Made by a program: the position numbers and the translations under genes
DNA from: Candidatus Omnitrophota bacterium
Lineage (GTDB): Bacteria > Omnitrophota > Koll11 > Duberdicusellales > 4484-171
Length of the DNA stretch: 5,145 nt
Direction of reading: 5' to 3'
NCBI GenBank assembly: GCA_030692055.1
Contig: JAUYCY010000140.1
Span: forward strand, 1 to 5,145
Shown: positions 1 to 4,774 of the stretch, one piece after another
Layout of the letters: each line of letters starts with the position of its first letter
Numbering within the stretch: the stretch's first letter is position 1
The notes under the pieces: generated by a model
What the model was told of the DNA's origin: nothing
Databases searched by the model: none
The model's input: only the letters and a program-made list of their open reading frames with translations

Positions 1-30
1 CTTATTGTAAAGAAGTTGGGGTGAGGACGC

Positions 31-68
31 TGCGGCTGGCGGCTGCCGCCACCCAGCCGCCAGCCGCA
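31..68. repeat. GC-rich perfect inverted repeat (15-bp arms)
   Basis: The arms at 31-45 and 54-68 are perfect reverse complements (GCGGCTGGCGGCTG plus one flanking T/A pair) around an 8-nt loop. The 60 bases from 21 to 80 are 75% G+C, far above the AT-rich genes nearby. There is no run of T after it, so it does not look like an intrinsic terminator of an upstream gene. It could be a palindromic intergenic repeat, the end of a mobile element or part of a structured RNA; the sequence alone does not decide. Confidence 0.8.
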
Positions 69-125
69 AGACGAGCCGAACACGCAATAAAATTAGCTGG
101 GAGTGAGCGGCCAAGCGAACGCCAA

Positions 126-163
126 GTTTGCCCGAGCCCAAGCGAGGGCAAACGGTGCTCGGG
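126..163. repeat. Overlapping inverted repeats in GC-rich island
   Basis: GTTTGCCC at 126-133 pairs with GGGCAAAC at 146-153. CCCGAGC at 131-137 can instead pair with GCTCGGG at 157-163. The two pairings share bases 131-133, so they are mutually exclusive, as in a switching RNA or simply an overlapping repeat. I looked for integron attC core boxes here and did not find the required RYYYAAC/GTTRRRY pair. The function is unknown. Confidence 0.6.
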
Positions 164-173
164 AGATGTGGGA

Positions 174-197
174 GCCCTGCACCATACGGTGCAGGGC
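174..197. repeat. 10-bp perfect hairpin with 4-nt loop
   Basis: GCCCTGCACC (174-183) is the exact reverse complement of GGTGCAGGGC (188-197), with the loop ATAC between. This would fold into a very stable hairpin in RNA or single-stranded DNA. It is not followed by a T-tract: the next bases are GGTGCCTATAAATC. A typical rho-independent terminator is therefore unlikely in this orientation. With the two structures upstream it makes a run of three strong hairpins in under 170 bases. Confidence 0.8.
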
Positions 198-303
198 GGT
201 GCCTATAAATCTTTCTTCTTGCAACCGTGAATTGTGTTTGGTAATATTATAGGGAAGGTTTGAGAATTAAACCAAGGGGAGTTTTTATTTTTTAATTTCT
301 TTA

Positions 304-406
304 GTTTCAATATGTTACAGATAGTTTCAGAATGTTTCAAATCCTACCTTTAATCCTTTCTTATTTGTTGGTTCCCAAACCTGTTTAATGTTTCACCATG
401 TTTCAA
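304..406 (+). repeat. Iteron-like GTTTCA repeats at 10-bp spacing
   Basis: Four copies start at 304, 314, 324 and 334 (GTTTCAA, GTTACAG, GTTTCAG, GTTTCAA), exactly 10 bp apart. Two more start at 390 and 400 (GTTTCAC, GTTTCAA), again 10 bp apart. One copy per helical turn on the same face is the geometry of direct-repeat binding sites, for example those of OmpR/PhoB-type regulators, or of replication or excision iterons. They sit in the AT-rich non-coding stretch 231-471, upstream of the helix-turn-helix gene at 472, so they may be a binding array for that protein or for an unlinked regulator. No strong promoter and no other gene was seen in 231-471. Confidence 0.6.
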
Positions 407-471
407 TCGGAATTCTGATAATATCGCCATAGGTTTCTAATAATATTAATCTCGAAAAAAGGAGGAGACCT

Positions 472-840
472 GTGGCGATAGGCTATCATAAAAATCTTGC
501 ACCTGAGCAGCGGTTAGATAAAATTGGTGAGTTACTTGCTAAGGGCGTTTACCTTTATCATCAGAAGAACGCCGATGAAACGAAAAACTCATCAGTGGAA
601 AAAGAAGCACTCCCTATACTAAAAACAAAATGCAGAGAAAATGTTAATTTAGCGCCCGCGATTAATCTTGACGAGAAAATCTTCACTACAAAAGAAACCA
701 TAGAATTTTTAAGAATTTCCAGAACTACTCTCTGGAGATTAAGGAAACAAAGCAAATTATCATATTGCGCGCTTGGCAATAAACCTATCCGCTTTAAACT
801 GTCTGAGATTTTAAATTATCTTGGAAACTTAAGGGCTTGA
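472..840 (+). CDS. Small DNA-binding protein with excisionase/MerR-like HTH
   Basis: This 122-residue protein starts at GTG 472, placed by a strong GGAGGA (461-466) five bases upstream. Its C-terminal part, about residues 69-120 (from IFTTKETIEFL to LSEILNYL), has the winged-helix layout of the HTH_17/AlpA-excisionase group: a start like 'TTKETIEFLRISRTTLWRL', then a short wing and a final helix. Family members bind DNA directly, acting as recombination directionality factors or small transcription regulators. The N-terminal 30 residues are predicted helical (LDKIGELLAKGVYLYHQK), and residues 30-65 look like a polar linker. No integrase or transposase is present, so a recombination role is not supported here. 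The stop codon lies inside the -35 box of the next promoter. The GTTTCA repeats upstream are a candidate binding site. The fold call is fairly firm; the role is unknown. Confidence 0.8.
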   Translation: MAIGYHKNLAPEQRLDKIGELLAKGVYLYHQKNADETKNSSVEKEALPILKTKCRENVNLAPAINLDEKIFTTKETIEFLRISRTTLWRLRKQSKLSYCALGNKPIRFKLSEILNYLGNLRA

Positions 841-865
841 CAAATATACGTTGCTATGATATATT
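837..865 (+). promoter_or_regulatory. Sigma-70-type promoter of the metal operon
   Basis: A perfect -35 box TTGACA (837-842) is separated by 17 bases from a -10 box TATATT (860-865). TG at 857-858 gives an extended -10. Transcription should begin near 872, inside the operator described separately. The -35 box includes the TGA stop of the preceding gene, so the operon has its own start point and need not depend on read-through. Confidence 0.85.
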
Positions 866-872
866 TTATATG

Positions 873-898
873 TATAGTTGAGCAATCATTCAATTATT
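873..898. promoter_or_regulatory. ArsR/SmtB-type operator (12-2-12 imperfect dyad)
   Basis: The core TGAGCA-AT-CATTCA (879-892) matches the family pattern TGAACA-NN-TATTCA in spacing and in most bases. The dyad extends outward: ATAGTTGA (874-881) pairs with TCAATTAT (890-897) with one mismatch. It starts just downstream of the -10 box and covers the expected transcription start, so a bound repressor would block initiation. It ends next to the ribosome site of the sensor gene, which fits autoregulation by the protein encoded at 912. Confidence 0.8.
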
Positions 899-911
899 GG
901 AGAAAAACAAT

Positions 912-1280
912 ATGACTAAGCGGATCGATGTGTGTAAATTATTTTGTTATAATAAAGCTAAGGTGGATGCTTTGAAAAAATCCATGCCTTCAGATGCTAA
1001 ACTCACAAAACTTACAGATACATTTAAGGTATTGGGAGATGGCACGCGTGCTAAAATATTACTTTCATTATCTAAGGAAGAACTTTGCGTATGCGATATA
1101 GCACACGTGCTGGGTTTAAGCCTTTCCGCTGTCTCTCATCAGCTTAGGATATTACGCAATCTGGGCTTGGTAAAATTCCGCAGCGACGGTAAGATGGCTT
1201 TCTATAGCCTCGATAATACCCATATTATGAGATTAGTCAAAGAGGGGATAAAGCATGTTTCTAGCGGAGCTCGGATATAA
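912..1280 (+). CDS. CadC-like ArsR/SmtB-family metal-sensing repressor
   Basis: This is a winged-helix repressor of 122 residues from ATG 912. That start is preferred over TTG 897 because GGAGAA (899-904) lies seven bases upstream and TTG 897 falls within the operator. ArsR/SmtB proteins bind DNA as dimers and let go on binding metal. The metal site visible here is of the CadC type: N-terminal Cys8 and Cys12 (DVCKLFCYNK) plus Cys59 and Cys61 in ELCVCD of helix 3. This four-thiolate alpha-3N site senses Cd(II), Pb(II), Bi(III) or Zn(II) in CadC. The recognition helix follows (LSLSAVSHQLRILRNLGLV, about 69-87). Of the CadC alpha-5 zinc site, His104 and His115 are kept, but the Asp and Glu positions appear to be Asn102 and Ser118. 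The gene overlaps the permease gene by 26 bases, which suggests coupled translation. The inducer could also be As(III) or Hg(II). Confidence 0.93.
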   Translation: MTKRIDVCKLFCYNKAKVDALKKSMPSDAKLTKLTDTFKVLGDGTRAKILLSLSKEELCVCDIAHVLGLSLSAVSHQLRILRNLGLVKFRSDGKMAFYSLDNTHIMRLVKEGIKHVSSGARI

Positions 1281-2154
1281 GATACTAAAGGAATTCATAT
1301 CATTGACGCTGTCAGTCATTCCATACTTTATTTTAGGAACCGCCTTTGGCGCCATACTTAAGTCATATCTGAAACCGGATTTTGCTTTTAAATATTTAAA
1401 CCGTGGATTTTTCTCTGTAATTAATGCAAGTATATTGGGAGCAGTTCTTCCTGGGTGCGCTTGTGCTACTATGCCCATGGCAGAAGGTCTAAAGGAAAAA
1501 GGAGCAAAACTTGGCACAGTAGCTTCGTTTATTATGGCCTCTCCACTACTAAGTCCTCAAACTGTTGTATTAACGTATGCAATGTTAGGCTGGAAGTTTA
1601 CCATTGCCAGAATCATCTTTTCATTAACAGGTGCCATAATTCTCGGAATAGCATTTAACTACTTTGAAAAACTAAAGATCAAGGGCTTTGCTTCACCAAA
1701 TGTATCTTCAGATACTGAATGCGAATCCTGTCTACCTACCTGCAAAGTAGAAAAAATTGGTTTTTGGAAAAGTTTTATTGATATCATTAAGGACTTGGGT
1801 AAGTATTTTATCTTAGGAATGTTTATTGCCAGTTTACTTACTGTCCTTATTCCTGAAGAAGCCATACCGAAATACATCGGTTCATCCGGTGTATTCGCTT
1901 ATTTAGTAGCGGTGTTAGTAGGCATCCCAATATATATTTGTGAAGGCGAAGAAATACCTATTACCTTAGCACTTCTAAAACTCGGGTTAGGCAAAGGCCC
2001 TGCTTTTAGTTTTCTCTTGGGTGCTGTAGGAACTTGTATTCCTACGATGCTTATGGCGCAAAAGGTTATCGGCAGGAAGCCCGTTATTTTTTATGTAATT
2101 TACTGGTTTTTATTCGCCATAAGTTCAGGGTTAATATTTAGTTTACTCTTTTAA
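1255..2154 (+). CDS. ArsP/SO_0444-type metal(loid) efflux permease
   Basis: This is an integral membrane permease of 299 residues, with about eight hydrophobic segments near residues 15-35, 52-76, 86-112, 114-137, 181-200, 213-232, 234-261 and 275-299. The two halves carry the family signatures (PF03773, formerly DUF318): PGCACATMPMAEGLKEKGA at about 66-84 followed by a 'ASPLLSPQT' segment, and GIPIYICEGEEIP in the second half. Related proteins include ArsP, which exports trivalent organoarsenicals, and SO_0444-like Cu/Zn exporters. Seven cysteines could carry thiophilic substrate: Cys68 and Cys70 in the first signature, a CxxCxxxC cluster at 156-163 in the central loop, Cys229 and Cys261. 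ATG 1255 has AGAGGGG (1241-1247) upstream and lies inside the sensor gene. Co-expression with a CadC-like sensor supports metal export; the exact substrate cannot be read from the sequence. Confidence 0.88.
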   Translation: MFLAELGYKILKEFISLTLSVIPYFILGTAFGAILKSYLKPDFAFKYLNRGFFSVINASILGAVLPGCACATMPMAEGLKEKGAKLGTVASFIMASPLLSPQTVVLTYAMLGWKFTIARIIFSLTGAIILGIAFNYFEKLKIKGFASPNVSSDTECESCLPTCKVEKIGFWKSFIDIIKDLGKYFILGMFIASLLTVLIPEEAIPKYIGSSGVFAYLVAVLVGIPIYICEGEEIPITLALLKLGLGKGPAFSFLLGAVGTCIPTMLMAQKVIGRKPVIFYVIYWFLFAISSGLIFSLLF

Positions 2155-2173
2155 TTAGAAAGGACAGCAATAA

Positions 2174-2635
2174 ATGGATAATAAAGTTAAAAAGATAGTA
2201 ATACCCTTAGCCACATTTGTAATCGTATTTATACTGCATCTACTATATTTTAAACTTATCTCAAGGGAATGCACAGACATTGCCTGGTTTCAAGAGTATA
2301 TTAAAGGAAAGGAATATTTTCTGGGGATTTCTTATGCCTTATCAATTGCATTTATGGTATTTGCATTTTTAAAGTTCAAAGAAAATAGAAAGAATGCCTT
2401 AAGAGCAGCCTTAGGGGGCGGGTTTTTAGCCATTCTTTTATGGTTTTTTTGTTTTCTTTTTGGCTGTTGTGGTTCACCCATGCCGGTTGTTTATTTAAAC
2501 CTAATTGGTTTATCAACCTTAAGGATTCCTAAACTATTTTTATTGGTAATGACAATTATCTTTATAGGTTTAGGTTATATCTGGCTGGTTAAGAAGTCTC
2601 CTAAAAATTGTTGTAATGGTAAGCCTTGTAAATAA
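2174..2635 (+). CDS. Unrecognised four-helix Cys-rich membrane protein
   Basis: I do not recognise a family for this 153-residue protein. Four membrane segments are predicted near residues 8-29, 48-67, 76-100 and 118-139. Seven cysteines are present: Cys33 after helix 1, Cys93, a vicinal pair Cys98-Cys99 in the motif FGCCGSPMPVVY at the end of helix 3, and a tail with Cys146-Cys147 and Cys152 (KNCCNGKPCK). Vicinal cysteine pairs at a membrane edge and a Cys-rich tail recall small metal-uptake or relay proteins such as MerT, but I see no clear homology and do not claim it. ATG 2174 has AAAGGA (2159-2164) nine bases upstream. The gene lies 19 bases after the permease gene and 8 bases before the MtrA-like gene, so it is almost certainly co-transcribed. 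A metal relay or an anchor for the next protein would fit. Confidence 0.8.
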   Translation: MDNKVKKIVIPLATFVIVFILHLLYFKLISRECTDIAWFQEYIKGKEYFLGISYALSIAFMVFAFLKFKENRKNALRAALGGGFLAILLWFFCFLFGCCGSPMPVVYLNLIGLSTLRIPKLFLLVMTIIFIGLGYIWLVKKSPKNCCNGKPCK

Positions 2636-2643
2636 GGAAAGAA

Positions 2644-3249
2644 GTGAAAAAATTCAAACTAACTTATGACTGGCCAATTGAGAAAGGAAAATACTTAGTG
2701 GGTAATCCTTTTTCACCCGTGGGAGTGGTAGTTGTTTTATCTGCACCTTATGATAATATACCTAAAGAAACTGAGGAGCTTGTAAGAGCTGGAGTAGAAA
2801 AAGGGGCGGGTATCAGTGGCACTTTACAGACTGCAAATATCGGGATTGAAAAAATAGTGGTTAATCTCATTTCTAATCCTAATATACGTTATCTCATATT
2901 AACTGGTAGAGAATCAGGGCATTTCCCTGCGGATGCTTTAAAGGCGCTGTTCAGAAACGGGACGGATGAATTCTGCCATATCGTAAAGACAAAGGCGCCT
3001 ACCGCCATATTGAAGAATATTCCGAAAGAAACAGTAGAGCGTCTAAGGCAGCAAATTCAATTAATAGATTTAAGCGGATGCATTGAAATAAAAATCTTAG
3101 AAGAGACAGTGCAGTCTTGCTACCAAGAAAAAGCGACAAACTTTGAAATCGGAGATAGAAGATACAGCCTATATGATAACGGCTATTTTCCTGGCGACCC
3201 AATCATTTTTAAATTGACGGATAAATTGAAAGAAAAAGAAAATGGATAA
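2644..3249 (+). CDS. MtrA-like corrinoid-binding protein
   Basis: This 201-residue protein is homologous to MtrA, the cobamide-carrying subunit of the methanogen tetrahydromethanopterin S-methyltransferase (PF04208). The match runs over residues 10-145: DWPIEKGKYLVGNP, then NIGIEKIVVNLISNPNIRYL (65-84), then TGRESGH, NGTDE and TKAPTAILKNIPKETVERLRQQ. In methanogen MtrA, the His of the motif GAEVQGH ligates cobalt. Here GRESGH keeps that His (His93) with one residue deleted. The archaeal C-terminal membrane anchor is absent; the last 55 residues are soluble and different, ending in a charged tail. None of the other Mtr subunits is in the window, so it is not part of a sodium-pumping complex here. 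GTG 2644 follows AAGGAA (2634-2639). Its place in a metal-responsive operon suggests corrinoid-dependent handling or methylation of a metal(loid), which is inference. Homology is firm; cofactor binding is likely but unproven. Confidence 0.88.
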   Translation: MKKFKLTYDWPIEKGKYLVGNPFSPVGVVVVLSAPYDNIPKETEELVRAGVEKGAGISGTLQTANIGIEKIVVNLISNPNIRYLILTGRESGHFPADALKALFRNGTDEFCHIVKTKAPTAILKNIPKETVERLRQQIQLIDLSGCIEIKILEETVQSCYQEKATNFEIGDRRYSLYDNGYFPGDPIIFKLTDKLKEKENG

Positions 3250-3568
3250 AAAGATTGCAAGGTTAGAAAGTTGCCTTAAGGCAATGAAGAGGTGTTTAAA
3301 AATACCAAATGTAGAGAGTTGTATCTGTTTTTCCGATGCCTTTAAGGTACTTAATTCAGAGGTGAGTGAGTTGTATAAGAATAAGGATCAACTCGGTATA
3401 GAGACTAAAGAAAGGGTTTTATCTCTCAAAAAAGAAATAGAAGAAATCCAGGGAAATATCTCCAAAGGTAATAAAGAGTGTCTTGGTTGCGTTCCTTGCA
3501 TAGCCTCTGTGGTTTTCAAAACTTATCCGGATAGGCTGGATAATCTATATTTAAGCGATGAGCTGTAA
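3242..3568 (+). CDS. Small Cys-rich protein with central coiled coil
   Basis: I do not recognise this 108-residue protein. It has seven cysteines: Cys11, Cys18, Cys27 and Cys29 in the N-terminal part (LESCLKAMKRC and ESCICFSDAF) and a CxxCxxC cluster at Cys80, Cys83 and Cys86 (KECLGCVPCIA). Residues 35-75 are highly charged and helical, with a heptad-like pattern suggestive of a coiled coil. It has no signal peptide and no membrane segment. The cysteines could hold a metal ion or an iron-sulphur cluster, or carry the operon's substrate; none of this is proven. The ATG overlaps the end of the MtrA-like gene by 8 bases and only a purine-rich stretch precedes it, so translation is probably coupled. 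This tight coupling suggests the two proteins act together. It is the last gene of the operon; no clear intrinsic terminator follows. Confidence 0.82.
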   Translation: MDKKIARLESCLKAMKRCLKIPNVESCICFSDAFKVLNSEVSELYKNKDQLGIETKERVLSLKKEIEEIQGNISKGNKECLGCVPCIASVVFKTYPDRLDNLYLSDEL

Positions 3569-3614
3569 TAGGAGTCTTTAAGTTACAATCAAGCCAAAAA
3601 GTATAAAATAAAAC

Positions 3615-3642
3615 TTGACCTATAAATATAATCTTATATAAT
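3615..3642 (+). promoter_or_regulatory. Sigma-70-type promoter of the Fic gene
   Basis: TTGACC (3615-3620) is followed after 16 bases by a perfect TATAAT (3637-3642). Transcription should start near 3650, leaving a leader of about 43 bases before the ATG at 3693. This separates the Fic gene from the metal operon, although with no terminator visible in 3569-3614 some read-through is possible. Confidence 0.75.
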
Positions 3643-3650
3643 CTTATATA
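3627..3650 (+). repeat. Tandem 10-bp repeat overlapping the -10 box
   Basis: TATAATCTTA occurs at 3627-3636 and again at 3637-3646, followed by TATA (3647-3650). The second copy supplies the -10 box that has a well-spaced -35 box; the first copy is a second TATAAT that is too close to that -35 box. A unit of one helical turn could gain or lose copies by slippage and alter promoter spacing, or it may be a regulator site. Confidence 0.7.
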
Positions 3651-3692
3651 GTTAGAGTATGAGCTTAACCTTTTGGCAAATTAGAGGTTGAT

Positions 3693-4751
3693 ATGACGAA
3701 TAGCGCATTTATCAAGAGACTCCAACATCTTCCGGTTGAGATTTTAACTAAAATAGCCCGGATTGATGAATTAAAAGGACAGTGGTTCGCAGGGGCTAAA
3801 TTAAGTCCGCAAGTATTAGGCCGGTTAAAAAGAACCGTTCTCATTACTTCAACCGGCGCATCTACGCGTATTGAAGGAGCACGGCTCTCTGACGAAGATG
3901 TTGAGAGACTCATGCAGGGAATTACTGTGCAGAAGTTCAGTGACAGAGATAAACAGGAAGTAGAAGGGTACTATGAATTGCTCCGGAATGTTTTTGATTC
4001 ATGGAAAAGCATTAAATTTTCAGAGAATACTGTAAAACATTTTCACAAGGAGATTTTAAAGTATGTAGAGAAAGATGGGCTTCATAGGGGAGAATATAAG
4101 AAAAAAGAGAATAAGGTAGAGATGATTAATGCCGCGGGGGAGAGAATTGGCATACTTTTTGACACTACGCCGGCATATCTTACTCCAAAAGAAATGCAGG
4201 AATTAGTCGAAGCTACGCAAAGTACACTTAAAGAAAGTAGGCTGCATCCCTTACTCACTATAAGCAATTTTCTAGTAGAATTTTTAAATATCCATCCTTT
4301 TCAAGATGGAAATGGTAGGCTTTCGCGCATTCTTACAAATCTTCTGCTACTAGAGGCAGGATATTTGTATATGCCTTATGTTTCCCATGAGAAGCTAGTA
4401 GAGGATAATAAGCCAGATTATTATATGGCTCTGAGGAAGAGTCAGAAAACATTAAAAACTACCCATCCGAACATTGTGCCGTGGTTGGATTTTTTTCTAT
4501 CTATTGTTCTTAAGCAATCAGAAATGGCAGTTGACTTATTGTCGAAAGAAAATGTTGAGAAACTCTTATCCGTAAAGCAGTTGGCTGTATGGCAATACCT
4601 GCAAACTGTTAATGAGGCATCGCCACTTGAAATAGCAAGGAAAGCAAAAGTAGCACGGCCTACAGTGAACCAAGCTTTAGATAGACTTATGCGCCTTAAA
4701 AAAATTGAACGGATTGGCTTAGGAAGAAGCACAAGATATCGCAAAATTTAA
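3693..4751 (+). CDS. Class II Fic-family protein (AMPylase-like) with winged-helix tail
   Basis: This 352-residue Fic protein would transfer AMP (or another nucleotide-derived group) from a nucleotide to a target hydroxyl. The catalytic motif is complete: HPFQDGNGRLSR at 201-212, with catalytic His201, Asp205 for the metal and Arg209/Arg212 for phosphates. An N-terminal Fic_N-type domain (about 1-90) contains the inhibitory motif S57-x3-E61-G62 (STRIEG); its Glu normally blocks productive ATP binding, and an N-terminal location makes this class II. The flap region before the motif is about residues 140-160. The C-terminal part (about 290-352) is a winged helix (SPLEIARKAKVARPTVNQALDRLMRLKKIERIG), as in many stand-alone Fic proteins, and may bind DNA. 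ATG 3693 has AGAGG (3683-3687) five bases upstream. No small antitoxin gene is adjacent, which fits self-inhibition. The target is unknown. Confidence 0.93.
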   Translation: MTNSAFIKRLQHLPVEILTKIARIDELKGQWFAGAKLSPQVLGRLKRTVLITSTGASTRIEGARLSDEDVERLMQGITVQKFSDRDKQEVEGYYELLRNVFDSWKSIKFSENTVKHFHKEILKYVEKDGLHRGEYKKKENKVEMINAAGERIGILFDTTPAYLTPKEMQELVEATQSTLKESRLHPLLTISNFLVEFLNIHPFQDGNGRLSRILTNLLLLEAGYLYMPYVSHEKLVEDNKPDYYMALRKSQKTLKTTHPNIVPWLDFFLSIVLKQSEMAVDLLSKENVEKLLSVKQLAVWQYLQTVNEASPLEIARKAKVARPTVNQALDRLMRLKKIERIGLGRSTRYRKI

Positions 4752-4774
4752 AGAGAAAATAAGGACCTCATTTA

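Noticed and set aside
126..153. Possible integron attC site or mobile-element end
   Set aside because: The inverted repeat GTTTGCCC/GGGCAAAC does not match the RYYYAAC/GTTRRRY core boxes, and no integrase or transposase is in the window.
174..197. Rho-independent terminator
   Set aside because: The stem is strong, but no T-tract follows on the plus strand and no gene end lies just upstream in the window.
21..230. Open frame of 69 codons from GTG in the GC-rich island
   Set aside because: It runs straight through three perfect hairpins, has an Arg/Ala/Ser-rich composition with no recognisable domain, and lacks a convincing ribosome site. It is most likely an open frame caused by high GC content.
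411..450. Promoter for the helix-turn-helix gene (GATAAT at 417-422 or TAATAT-like boxes near 440)
   Set aside because: No acceptable -35 box lies at the right distance, and AT-rich DNA yields such -10-like words by chance.
561..779. Minus-strand open frame inside the helix-turn-helix gene
   Set aside because: It lies entirely opposite a gene with a strong ribosome site and a recognisable domain. The same reasoning excludes the minus-strand frames at 1233-1517, 1659-1877, 2999-3202, 3665-3913, 4082-4267 and 4442-4744.
897..911. Upstream TTG start for the CadC-like sensor
   Set aside because: TTG 897 overlaps the operator and has no ribosome site, while ATG 912 has GGAGAA at a good distance and gives the usual length of the family's N-terminus.
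1455..1658. Plus-strand 67-codon frame within the permease gene
   Set aside because: It is an alternative frame of a well-supported permease sequence and has no domain or ribosome site of its own.
2644..3568. A methanogen Mtr complex, suggesting an archaeal host
   Set aside because: Only the MtrA-like subunit is present, without its membrane anchor, and the surrounding promoters, ribosome sites, CadC-like sensor, Fic protein and ECF sigma factor are bacterial.
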